Below, piece by piece: positions 1 to 7,717 of a stretch of DNA of 15,575 nucleotides (positions are counted from its first letter, which is position 1; every line of letters begins with the position of its first letter). A model generated the notes under the pieces. The model did no database searches and was not told the origin of the DNA. It saw nothing but the letters and a program-made list of their open reading frames with translations. This stretch comes from JABEVB01 sp049965775 (GTDB taxonomy: Bacteria; Planctomycetota; Phycisphaerae; WQYP01). The stretch is taken from NCBI GenBank assembly GCA_049965775.1, contig JBMFVX010000066.1, positions 1 through 15,575 on the forward strand. The letters run 5' to 3'. A program made the position numbers and the translations under genes.

Positions 1-1305
1 TCACCAGTCGCGCTTTTGCGAAAGCCAGTCTATATAACTTTTGGCGTAGCGTTCGGGTGTGATTTTTACGCGGCCGCTGGTGACGGCATCAATGGCCGCT
101 TGGGCGAGGCCGCTGGCTTTGGAACCGTCGGCCAAGGTTATGCCGCCGGGCACATCGCCCATGCGCACAAACCATTGTTCGCTCAAGTATGGCTCGATGG
201 GCGTTTTGCTGCGGTCGCTGTGGCCTACTTCGTGTTCGTGAGGTTTAACTTCGGCAATAAGGCCGAGGGCTTCAAGGTCTTCTAATACACGCTTGCGGGC
301 CTCGGAGGCAAACTTCAGGCCTTCATAGCTGAATGCGCGGCCGCGAAAACTTCCCTGGCCTTTGGCGTTGACTTTGCCATCGGGCGTTAAGAGGTTGATC
401 TGTTCCAGATTGTGCCGCTGGCCGGTGGCATAGTCGTTGGGGTCGTGGGCGGGCGTTACTTTTACCACGCCGGTGCCAAACTTGGGGTCTACCAACAGGC
501 CATCGCCGATAATTGGAATTTTGCGGCCCACCAGAGGCACTTCAACCTGCCGGCCTATGAGGTGTTTGTAGCGATCATCTTCGGGGTGCACGGCGACGGC
601 GGTGTCGCCGAGCATGGTTTCGGGCCGGGTGGTGGCGACAATTAAAAATTCGGGCTCGTTCGGTCGGCGGTCTACCACGGGGTATTTGATGCTGGTGAGT
701 TGGCCCTTGACTGTTTCGTGGTAAATTTCATCATCGGCGACGGCGGTTTGCAGGTGGGTGTCCCAGTTTACCAGTCGCAAGCCGCGAAAGATCAGGCCGT
801 CCTTAAAGAGCTTAAAAAAAGCCTCGCGGACGGCGCGGGCGCAGATGTCATCAAGGGTAAAGCGGGCGCGGGCCCAATCGCATGAAACTCCGATGGATTG
901 AAGCTGGTTAAGAATGCGATTACCGAACTGCTCTTTCCATTGCCAGATGCGGCTGACGAGTTCTTCGCGGCCGAGGTCGTGGCGTGATTTCTTTTCTTTT
1001 TCGAAGATGGTTTTTTCAACCACGGCCTGGGTGGCGATGCCGGCGTGATCTATGCCGGGCATCCAGAGGGTGTTATCGCCGTGCATGCGATGGTAGCGCA
1101 TGAGCACATCTTGAATGGTGCCGTTGATGGCATGACCCAGGTGCAGCGCACCGGTGACGTTGGGCGGTGGAATAACCACGCTGAAACGCCGAGCCGGCGG
1201 GCGGTCGTCGGGCTTGGCATGAAAAGCCCCTGCGCTTTGCCAACGGGCATAAATGGCGGCTTCTACCTGTTTGGGGTCGTATTGCGGAGCGAGTTCGGAA
1301 CTCAC
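1..1305 (-). CDS. valS: Valine--tRNA ligase, N-terminal half (partial or interrupted)
   Basis: Charges tRNA-Val with valine in the cytoplasm; class Ia synthetase. The 434 visible residues hold the N-terminal helix, the Rossmann half with the ATP-binding HLGH signature (residues 55-58, in TGALHLGHA), and the inserted CP1 editing domain (about 190-340) with TTRPETMLGD and TPAHDPNDY. The reading frame ends in YIDWLSQKRDW followed by TGA at positions 3-1. In the family this is where DWCISRQLWWGH follows, so the stop falls on the conserved Cys codon and the second half (tRNA-binding domains, KMSKS loop) lies outside the window. The start is GTG at 1305-1303, preceded by GAGG at a good distance. 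The gene lies 77 nt behind cimA on the same strand and is probably co-transcribed with it. Identity is certain; whether the gene is intact, recoded or broken cannot be seen here. Confidence 0.95.
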   Translation of the reverse strand: MSSELAPQYDPKQVEAAIYARWQSAGAFHAKPDDRPPARRFSVVIPPPNVTGALHLGHAINGTIQDVLMRYHRMHGDNTLWMPGIDHAGIATQAVVEKTIFEKEKKSRHDLGREELVSRIWQWKEQFGNRILNQLQSIGVSCDWARARFTLDDICARAVREAFFKLFKDGLIFRGLRLVNWDTHLQTAVADDEIYHETVKGQLTSIKYPVVDRRPNEPEFLIVATTRPETMLGDTAVAVHPEDDRYKHLIGRQVEVPLVGRKIPIIGDGLLVDPKFGTGVVKVTPAHDPNDYATGQRHNLEQINLLTPDGKVNAKGQGSFRGRAFSYEGLKFASEARKRVLEDLEALGLIAEVKPHEHEVGHSDRSKTPIEPYLSEQWFVRMGDVPGGITLADGSKASGLAQAAIDAVTSGRVKITPERYAKSYIDWLSQKRDW

Positions 1306-1330
1306 GGTTTCCTCGTAAAAACACAGTTGG

Positions 1331-1390
1331 GGCGCGACCCGCGGTCGCGGCTTTATGGGCGGCGCGACTTGCGGTCACGGCGCTATGGTG
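1331..1390. repeat. Imperfect 30-bp tandem repeat between cimA and valS
   Basis: Two adjacent 30-bp units (1331-1360 and 1361-1390) match at 23 of 30 positions by eye. Unit 1 contains a perfect stem, CGCGACC/GGTCGCG around a 3-nt loop; unit 2 carries a decayed version of it. Unit 2 overlaps the last codons and the TAG stop of cimA. It may be a small local duplication or two hairpins in the intercistronic RNA. Confidence 0.6.
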
Positions 1391-3008
1391 CGGGAGCGGC
1401 GGCGGCAGTTAGGGCGTCGTTGGAAAGCTCGCGGGCCTCGGCATCGTGAATGAGTCGGAATTCGAGGGCGTCTACCAACGCCTGCCAACTGGCCTCGATG
1501 ATGTTTTCTGAGACGCCTACGGTTCCAAAAACGCCTTCCGGCGACTTAAACTCCACTACGACGCGCACCTTTGCCGCCGATTCCGCACGCGCGTTTACTA
1601 CGCGTACCTTGTAATCCACAAGGTGCAATTGGGCAACCGCCGGGAATCGCGGCAGAAGCGCCTGGCGCAGCGCCGCATCAAGTGCATTGATGGGGCCGTC
1701 GCCTGTGGCGGACGATCTTACCTGTGCTCCGGCGATGGTGAGGGCCACCTCGGCTGTGGTAACGGGAGGGCCGTCGGCTTTGCGTTCCACACGGCAGTTG
1801 TAGCTGCCCAGTTCAAAAAACTGGCGGTAGCGGCCAATTTGCCGCCGCAGCAGCAATTCAAAGGATGCTTCGGCGGCTTCAAACTGATAGCCTTGAGCTT
1901 CAAGGGCGGTCAACTCGTCGAGTGTTTGTTTAAGCGCTGCACGGTTGTGTTCGATGTTGAACTTTTTGCCCATGCGAGCGGCGATGTTCGACATGCCGGA
2001 CAATTCCGACACCAAAATGCGACGCGAATTGCCCACAAGCTCGGGGTTTATGTGCTCGTAGGTGCTTGCCAGCTTGTTGACCGCATGCACATGCATGCCG
2101 CCCTTATGCGCAAAGGCGCTCATGCCGACAAACGGCTGATTGTTGGCAAGGTTGATGTTGGCCACCTCATAAACGTAACGCGAAACCTCTGTGAGCTTGG
2201 CGAGCGCATCGGGCGGCAAACATTCGTATCCCATTTTGAGCCGCAGGTTGGCAATGACGGTTGTGATATCTACATTGCCGCAGCGTTCGCCGAAGCCGTT
2301 GATGGTTCCCTGCACGTGCGAAGCGCCGGCTTCGACGGCGGCGAGCGAGTTGGCGACGGCCAGGCCGCTGTCGTTGTGGGTGTGTATGCCCACCGGGCAG
2401 GAAACAGCGTGTTTGGCCTGCCGCACCAATTCGGCCACCTGATCGGGGAGCGAGCCGCCGTTGGTGTCGCATAGGCAAACAAGCACCGCTCCGGCGTCGG
2501 CGGCGGCTTTGATGGTTTTGAGGCCGTAGGAGAGGTTGGCGCGCGAGCCATCAAAAAAGTGCTCGGCATCATAAATGACTTTGCGGCCAAGCTGCGTGAG
2601 GTAGGCAACGCTGTCAAAAATCATGTCGAGGTTTTCTTGCAGCGAGACGCCGAGGACCTCGGTGGCGTGGAGGTCCCATGTTTTGCCGACAATGGTTACA
2701 TACTCGGTGTGTGCGTCGCGCAGGGCGTTGAGGCCGACATCATCTTTGGCGGCAATGGCTTTGCGGCGAGTCATGCCGAAGGCGACGAGCTTGGCGTGTT
2801 GGAGGTTGAGCTGCCGGGCATCCTGAAAAAATTGTGCATCTTTGGGGTTGGAGAGGGGGTAGCCGCCCTCGATAAAATCTACGCCGAGTTCATCAAGTCG
2901 GCGGGCGATGAGCAGCTTATCTTGTACAGAAAAGGAAATTCCCTCGCCCTGGCTGCCATCGCGCAGGGTGGTATCGTACATTTGGACATAGCGTTTGGTT
3001 TGGTTCAT
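1383..3008 (-). CDS. cimA: (R)-citramalate synthase (CimA/LeuA family)
   Basis: Condenses pyruvate with acetyl-CoA to citramalate, the first step of the threonine-independent isoleucine route. The 541-residue protein has the HMGL-like TIM barrel: YDTTLRDGSQ (11-20, with metal ligand D12 and catalytic R16), the GIHTHND metal site (H209, H211), GERCGN (240-245), then FAHKGGMHV (299-307). A C-terminal LeuA-type dimer/allosteric domain (about 400-525) has the GDGPINALDAALR signature. The pattern DKLLIARRLDELG, EGGYP, AEHFFDG and DTNGG, with this length, fits the CimA branch better than 2-isopropylmalate synthase. ATG 3008-3006 was chosen because AAGGTGAT (3020-3013) is a strong ribosome binding site 4 nt before it; a start at 3122 would put the N-terminus inside a terminator hairpin. 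valS follows on the same strand. A 300-nt leader with a terminator precedes the gene, suggesting attenuation. Confidence 0.92.
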   Translation of the reverse strand: MNQTKRYVQMYDTTLRDGSQGEGISFSVQDKLLIARRLDELGVDFIEGGYPLSNPKDAQFFQDARQLNLQHAKLVAFGMTRRKAIAAKDDVGLNALRDAHTEYVTIVGKTWDLHATEVLGVSLQENLDMIFDSVAYLTQLGRKVIYDAEHFFDGSRANLSYGLKTIKAAADAGAVLVCLCDTNGGSLPDQVAELVRQAKHAVSCPVGIHTHNDSGLAVANSLAAVEAGASHVQGTINGFGERCGNVDITTVIANLRLKMGYECLPPDALAKLTEVSRYVYEVANINLANNQPFVGMSAFAHKGGMHVHAVNKLASTYEHINPELVGNSRRILVSELSGMSNIAARMGKKFNIEHNRAALKQTLDELTALEAQGYQFEAAEASFELLLRRQIGRYRQFFELGSYNCRVERKADGPPVTTAEVALTIAGAQVRSSATGDGPINALDAALRQALLPRFPAVAQLHLVDYKVRVVNARAESAAKVRVVVEFKSPEGVFGTVGVSENIIEASWQALVDALEFRLIHDAEARELSNDALTAAAAPAP

Positions 3009-3071
3009 GGTGATCACCTTGCTGGTAACAAAAATAGGGGTTCCGCCATAAGGCCTGGCCTGCGATGTCGC

Positions 3072-3108
3072 TTGTTTAGAGGAGCGGCGCTGCGGGCAGC
3101 CTAAACAA
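3072..3108 (-). other. Nested inverted repeat after the leader terminator
   Basis: On the minus strand, TTGTTTAG (3108-3101) pairs perfectly with CTAAACAA (3079-3072). A small GCTG-CCCG-CAGC hairpin (3100-3089) sits inside. The first arm overlaps the terminator's T-tract, so the two structures may compete in RNA that reads through. Confidence 0.55.
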
Positions 3109-3131
3109 AAATGCCCCGCCATGGGCAGGGC
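3103..3131 (-). terminator. Intrinsic terminator in the cimA leader
   Basis: On the minus strand GCCCTGCC-CAT-GGCGGGGC forms an 8-bp stem with one G-T pair (3131-3113), followed at once by ATTTTTGTTT. It is oriented towards cimA and ends about 95 nt before its start codon. There is no minus-strand gene upstream to terminate, so it looks like an attenuator or the end of a short leader RNA. Confidence 0.75.
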
Positions 3132-3300
3132 AACTGGGCGAACGTTTCAGCGGCAGGTGTCCTAACCAACGAGGGCGGGTGTTGCGATTGGCGCCGCTAT
3201 AATGCCAGCGCGGACAGCGGCCACCGTCGCACCGCGACCGGGCCATACAGGCAACGCATGGTTGACTATAGTTGTCCGCACAAAACACCTCATAAACTGT

Positions 3301-3315
3301 TATTGATTATCAATA
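3301..3315. promoter_or_regulatory. 15-bp perfect palindrome, candidate operator
   Basis: TATTGAT-T-ATCAATA is a perfect 7-1-7 inverted repeat. It overlaps the -10 box of the predicted minus-strand cimA promoter, where a repressor would bind. The binding protein is unknown; the half-site does not match a consensus I can name with confidence. Confidence 0.5.
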
Positions 3316-3333
3316 TTTTGGCGGCTGGGTCAA
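3306..3333 (-). promoter_or_regulatory. Predicted promoter of the cimA leader
   Basis: A -35 box TTGACC (3333-3328) and a -10 box GATAAT (3311-3306) are separated by 16 bp, each matching the sigma-70 consensus at 5 of 6 positions. Transcription would begin near 3299, giving a leader of about 290 nt before the cimA start. Confidence 0.55.
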
Positions 3334-3505
3334 CTCTTGGCTTGGGTGAAAAAAATATCAGGCGATTGCGAAAAGCGTATTCGCGGGCGAGGGTGGCAGT
3401 GCCGCTGGTTTGCGCGGGCTGAAAAAGGCATGTTTCAAGGCGGAAATTGCCCCAAGAGGCCCGCGAGTGTTGGACGCGCTAAGCACCGCCGGGTTTAATA
3501 CGCCC

Positions 3506-4960
3506 ATGACGTTGGACTTTCCACCGAGCTTGATTGGCTTGTTTTTATTTCTGCTGGGCAGTTGCGTCGGCAGCTTTTTGAATGTTGTCGCGTGGCGGTT
3601 GCCGTTTCGCGGGCAGCCGGTGAGCTTTGGCGGGCGAAGCGGGCCGCTTACGCTGAGTTGGCCCCCCTCGCACTGCCCGAACTGTAAACAGGGCATCAAA
3701 CCGTATTACAACATTCCCATTCTTGGCTGGTTTATGCTGCGCGGCCGCTGTGCCCATTGCCGCGAGCCGATTTCGCTGCGGTACCCGCTGGTGGAATTGG
3801 CTGTGGGGCTGATGTTTTTAAGTTTGTACCTGGCGTATTACCACACCGGGCTGACGCAGCGGGGGTTTGTTGGCCTGGCGCATGGCGGGCCAACGCTGGC
3901 ACTGCATTTGTTGTATGTGGTGATATTGCTGGCGGCCTCTGCCATAGATGCCGACTGGTTTGAAATTCCGCTGGTGCTTACCAATATGCTGATGGCGGCG
4001 GCACTGGTGTGGTGCGTATTTGGCCGACAACCCATGCTGCCGCAGGTGAGTGTGGCCGGGCCGTGGGGGCGCATGGCATTGGGTGGGGCGCTGGGAGTGG
4101 TGCTTTCGCTGGTGCTGCTGCATTTTAAGGTGCTTCCGCGAAGTTTTGACAGCGAGCATTCACCGCTGGGCGCCGAGGCTCTAACGGCAATAACAAATGG
4201 CCCAGATAACAACCCGATGGCGGCAGGCTTGGCCGAGGGCGGTCCGCCGGCGTATTTATCGAGGCGGCGCAATAAACTGGCCTTGGCGGCAGTGGCGGCA
4301 TTGCTGCTGCTGGCGGCGCTGGCCTGGTGGCGAGTTGCCGGGCTTTGGGCGGCGGCGGCAACTTTATTGGCCGCCCTATTGATATTTTTGTTGGCGGTTT
4401 TGCCGCAGCGCCAGCAGGCAGATGCCGTAACCCAAACTGTTACGGAGGAAAGCGAGTCGCCCAACGCGCGGCGCGAGGCTGGTAAAGAACTGCTGTTTTT
4501 ATTGGCGCCGGTGGTGCTGGCGATTGTGGCGGCTTTGGCGCCGCTGCCGCTGCCAACGGCTGGGTGGCTTGTTCGGCTTGCGGGCGTGCTGCTGGGGCTG
4601 GAGGTGGGTGGGCTGCTGGTGTGGCTTACGCGGATATTGGGGACGCTGGCGCTGGGGCGTGTGGCCATGGGCCTGGGTGATGTGCACCTGATGGCGGCGG
4701 TGGGAGCGGTTGTGGGCGTTAAGCTGGTGGTGCTGGCGTTTTTTATGGCGCCGTTTTTTGCGCTCGCATGGACACTTGTGTGTATGTTGTCGCACCGCGT
4801 TCGGGTGCTGCCGTACGGCCCCTGGCTTAGCATGGCGGCGATTATGGTGTTGCTGGTGGGCCATCCGATTTGGCATTGGTACATGACGGTTGCGTTTGGC
4901 GCGCCGGCGGTGCATCCAGCGCCCGCAGCGCCTATTCACTGGCCCGGCGAGCCCCCATGA
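3506..4960 (+). CDS. pilD: Type IV prepilin leader peptidase / N-methyltransferase, long form (A24 family)
   Basis: Membrane aspartic protease that cuts the leader from type IV pilins and type II secretion pseudopilins and methylates the new N-terminus. From ATG 3506 it has 484 residues: TM1 with GSFLNVVAWRLP (22-33), a cytoplasmic zinc-type domain with C57-x2-C60 and C82-x2-C85, then a polytopic core. The two catalytic Asp are D148 (AIDADWFEIP) and D392 in GLGDVHLM (389-396). The classical enzyme has about 220-290 residues; here the two Asp motifs are 244 residues apart, with extra hydrophobic segments and a polar loop (about 210-258 and 300-328). An upstream TTG (3410) is open but would put 32 polar residues before TM1, so ATG 3506 is preferred although its ribosome binding site is weak. 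No pilin genes lie nearby. Family certain, symbol by analogy. Confidence 0.9.
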   Translation: MTLDFPPSLIGLFLFLLGSCVGSFLNVVAWRLPFRGQPVSFGGRSGPLTLSWPPSHCPNCKQGIKPYYNIPILGWFMLRGRCAHCREPISLRYPLVELAVGLMFLSLYLAYYHTGLTQRGFVGLAHGGPTLALHLLYVVILLAASAIDADWFEIPLVLTNMLMAAALVWCVFGRQPMLPQVSVAGPWGRMALGGALGVVLSLVLLHFKVLPRSFDSEHSPLGAEALTAITNGPDNNPMAAGLAEGGPPAYLSRRRNKLALAAVAALLLLAALAWWRVAGLWAAAATLLAALLIFLLAVLPQRQQADAVTQTVTEESESPNARREAGKELLFLLAPVVLAIVAALAPLPLPTAGWLVRLAGVLLGLEVGGLLVWLTRILGTLALGRVAMGLGDVHLMAAVGAVVGVKLVVLAFFMAPFFALAWTLVCMLSHRVRVLPYGPWLSMAAIMVLLVGHPIWHWYMTVAFGAPAVHPAPAAPIHWPGEPP

Positions 4961-5005
4961 GCGGCCGATGGTGGTCGCAAATCGTACAGGGGCTTTCGGG
5001 GTAAT

Positions 5006-5034
5006 TTGACGCCGTGGCGTGCGCATTCTAAACT
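5006..5034 (+). promoter_or_regulatory. Predicted promoter of tRNA-His
   Basis: TTGACG (5006-5011), a 17-bp spacer, and TAAACT (5029-5034) lie 18 bp before the mature tRNA-His 5' end. An inverted repeat ACGCC-GT-GGCGT (5009-5020) overlaps the -35 box and spacer; its meaning is unclear. Confidence 0.5.
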
Positions 5035-5051
5035 AAAAGGTCTTGACATGC

Positions 5052-5125
5052 GGTGGGTTTAGCTCAGTTGGCAGAGCACGAGGTTGTGGTCCTCGGGGTC
5101 GCGGGTTCGAGTCCCGTAATCCACC
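5052..5125 (+). tRNA. tRNA-His (anticodon GTG)
   Basis: A full cloverleaf is visible: acceptor stem GTGGGTT/AATCCAC with one G-T pair, D arm AGCTCAGTTGGCAGAGC, anticodon stem CGAGG/CCTCG with loop TTGTGGT (anticodon GTG) and TTCGAGT in the T loop. An encoded G at -1 (5052) faces discriminator C73 (5125), the identity element of tRNA-His. The 3' CCA is not encoded. Confidence 0.96.
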
Positions 5126-5322
5126 CTTGGCCAGGGAAGAGAGAGTACTTTACGGCGCGGCTGTAACTTTAGATCCCTCGGCCGAAGCGTCCGTCTGATT
5201 GGTTCGCCCCGCGACCGTTGCAGTAGCGAGCGATAGCCGTTACACTGTTTCGTCCCGCGAGGCCGCGCCGACGCTGCATAAGCGCTGCGCCGGCGGCAGG
5301 ATGGCGCGAAACCGGCCACGCC

Positions 5323-5395
5323 GCTGCTGTAGCTCAGCTGGTAGAGCACGTCCTTGGTAAGGACGAGGTCAAGGGTTCAAGTCCCTTCAGCAGCT
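5323..5395 (+). tRNA. tRNA-Thr (anticodon GGT)
   Basis: The cloverleaf has a perfect acceptor stem GCTGCTG/CAGCAGC, a D arm AGCTCAGCTGGTAGAGC, an anticodon stem CGTCC/GGACG with loop TTGGTAA (anticodon GGT), a TTCAAGT T loop and discriminator T. CCA is not encoded. A tRNA-Thr just before tuf is a common bacterial arrangement. The 197 nt separating it from tRNA-His hold no gene I can recognise. Confidence 0.96.
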
Positions 5396-5413
5396 TGGGC
5401 GACACAAGTGCTG

Positions 5414-5431
5414 CCGAGGCGCGTGCCTCGG
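5414..5431 (+). other. Stem-loop between tRNA-Thr and tuf
   Basis: CCGAGGC-GCGT-GCCTCGG is a perfect 7-bp stem with a 4-nt loop, 18 nt after the tRNA. It has no T-tract, so it is more likely a 3' processing or stabilising structure than an intrinsic terminator. Confidence 0.45.
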
Positions 5432-5460
5432 ATATGCGGGCAGAAATTTGTATGGCGTTT

Positions 5461-5490
5461 TTGCGATCCACGATGGCTCGCAGCTATAAC
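5461..5490 (+). promoter_or_regulatory. Predicted tuf promoter
   Basis: TTGCGA (5461-5466), an 18-bp spacer and TATAAC (5485-5490) precede tuf. The implied transcript start near 5497 would leave a very short leader, with the AGGAGGT ribosome binding site at 5504-5510. Confidence 0.5.
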
Positions 5491-5518
5491 TTTTAATAAC
5501 CTCAGGAGGTTACCATTC

Positions 5519-6730
<1,212 letters not shown>

Positions 6731-6758
6731 TAGCCGCGAGTTATTTTAGTGAACTCAA

Positions 6759-6803
6759 GTAGCCACGCCGGCGCCATCAATTGTGAGTGTCCGGCGTGGC
6801 TAC
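6759..6803 (+). terminator. Long perfect hairpin downstream of tuf
   Basis: GTAGCCACGCCGG (6759-6771) and CCGGCGTGGCTAC (6791-6803) form a perfect 13-bp stem around a 19-nt loop, 28 nt after the tuf stop. No T-tract follows on either strand. It could be a 3'-end stabiliser, a processing site or a terminator of unusual type between tuf and rpmG. Confidence 0.55.
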
Positions 6804-6895
6804 ATGATTAGCGGACGCCGCGTGTGCCAGTTGCATGGGCGGCTTTACGCAAGGCCTCGGCGGTTGTCGCCGGGCTTGAAGTTTGGAGAAACGTC

Positions 6896-7054
6896 ATGGC
6901 AAGAGAATGGGCCTGGCTGCAATGCACCGAAACGCAGGACCTGAACTATCGCATCAGCATAGATCCAAAGGAAATGGACACCAAAAAGCTGATTAAGAAG
7001 TTTTCGCCCCGTTTGCGCAAGCATACCGACCACAAAATTAAAAAGGGCAAGTGA
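6896..7054 (+). CDS. rpmG: 50S ribosomal protein L33
   Basis: Small basic protein of the large ribosomal subunit near the E site. The 52-residue product (MAREWAWLQCTETQDLNYRI and so on) has the L33 landmarks: a short N-terminal strand with LxCTE, a central NYRI, and the C-terminal RLRKHTDHK helix/loop. Of the four zinc-ligand Cys of the classical form only C10 remains, so this is a zinc-free type. ATG 6896 is preceded by GGAG at about 9 nt; an in-frame ATG at 6824 would add 24 residues absent from the family. Its place upstream of tRNA-Trp, secE and nusG is the standard bacterial order and supports the call. Confidence 0.93.
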   Translation: MAREWAWLQCTETQDLNYRISIDPKEMDTKKLIKKFSPRLRKHTDHKIKKGK

Positions 7055-7108
7055 GTCGGTTTGGCAATTTGGGTTTGTTGCGGCTTTATGGCACAATGGA
7101 ATCTGCCT

Positions 7109-7181
7109 ACAGCAGTAGCTCAATTGGCAGAGCACCGGTCTCCAAAACCGGGGGTTGCAGGTTCGACTCCTGCCTGCTGTG
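7109..7181 (+). tRNA. tRNA-Trp (anticodon CCA)
   Basis: Perfect acceptor stem ACAGCAG/CTGCTGT, D arm AGCTCAATTGGCAGAGC, anticodon stem CCGGT/ACCGG with loop CTCCAAA (anticodon CCA), TTCGACT T loop and discriminator G. CCA is not encoded. It lies between rpmG and secE, a widely conserved position for this tRNA. Confidence 0.96.
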
Positions 7182-7298
7182 TTCCGCGGCAGCGGCGGGG
7201 TTGGTAGGCTTGTAGAGGCAAGGCGGGTTGGCTGGCATCGCGCCGCTTTTATGAGATTGCCGCCCACTGGCGACCAACGAGTTTTGTAAGGATGTACC

Positions 7299-7688
7299 GT
7301 GGCAGCGTTTGGGATCTATAAAAAAGGGCAGGGCAAGTTTGTGCGGTTGGGCACGGTTGCCGGCATCGGCCTGCTGGTGTTGCTGGGCATTCAATGGGTG
7401 GATCACTCGATTGTTTACCCATGGCCATCGTATGCCAAGGCGATTTTATCGTTGGTGCTGGCGGTGCTTGGGGCGCTGTTGGCCTACTGGGCGGTCAATA
7501 ACCGCCGCTTTGCCGATTTTATGATTCTGACCGAGAGCGAGATGCGCAAGGTCGCATGGCCGGCCCCCCGAACGGTGGCTAATGCCACCAAACTGGTCAT
7601 CATGATGGTACTGGGGCTTGCTTTGATGCTCTGGGTTGTGGACGGTGGTTTTGTTTGGTTGTTTAAGTATATACACGTGTTGAGTTAA
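7299..7688 (+). CDS. secE: Protein translocase subunit SecE
   Basis: Essential clamp subunit of the SecYEG channel in the inner membrane. The 129-residue product is of the three-helix type: TM1 about 17-34, TM2 about 45-65, then the conserved cytoplasmic amphipathic segment ESEMRKVAWPAPRT (79-92, the family E-x3-KV-x-WP signature) and the essential TM3 (about 97-121). The start is GTG 7299 with AGGA just upstream. nusG follows after 29 nt, the classic secE-nusG pairing. Confidence 0.95.
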   Translation: MAAFGIYKKGQGKFVRLGTVAGIGLLVLLGIQWVDHSIVYPWPSYAKAILSLVLAVLGALLAYWAVNNRRFADFMILTESEMRKVAWPAPRTVANATKLVIMMVLGLALMLWVVDGGFVWLFKYIHVLS

Positions 7689-7717
7689 CATCGGCCGGGT
7701 GCCGGTAATGGTCGAGA

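Larger units (their letters stand above)
3009..3505. other. Divergent intergenic region: cimA leader and prepilin peptidase upstream region
   Basis: No convincing gene is seen in these 497 nt. The minus-strand content is a promoter (3306-3333), a palindrome (3301-3315), a GC-rich leader with possible stems (for example GCCGCT 3193-3198 with AGCGGC 3216-3221), an intrinsic terminator (3103-3131), a second inverted repeat (3072-3108) and the cimA ribosome binding site. The perfect 10-bp palindrome GGTGATCACC (3009-3018) overlaps that site. The plus strand has no clear promoter for the prepilin peptidase gene. I recognise no known riboswitch or T-box consensus. Confidence 0.6.

Noticed and set aside
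3198..3203. Plus-strand TATAAT as a promoter for the prepilin peptidase gene
   Set aside because: No -35-like hexamer lies at 16-18 bp, and it is 300 nt from the gene.
3076..3288. 70-codon minus-strand frame in the cimA leader as a leader peptide
   Set aside because: It has no run of Ile, Leu or Val codons, runs through the terminator hairpin and has no clear ribosome binding site.
3009..3300. T-box or other known riboswitch in the cimA leader
   Set aside because: I found no T-box core sequence and no consensus of the common riboswitch classes I can recognise; only generic stems and the terminator.
3838..4884. 348-codon minus-strand open frame across the prepilin peptidase
   Set aside because: Low-complexity Ser/Ala/Thr-rich product that is the shadow of a hydrophobic coding strand with clear catalytic motifs.
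5127..5322. An extra tRNA or small gene between tRNA-His and tRNA-Thr
   Set aside because: No cloverleaf on either strand and no frame with a start and ribosome binding site.
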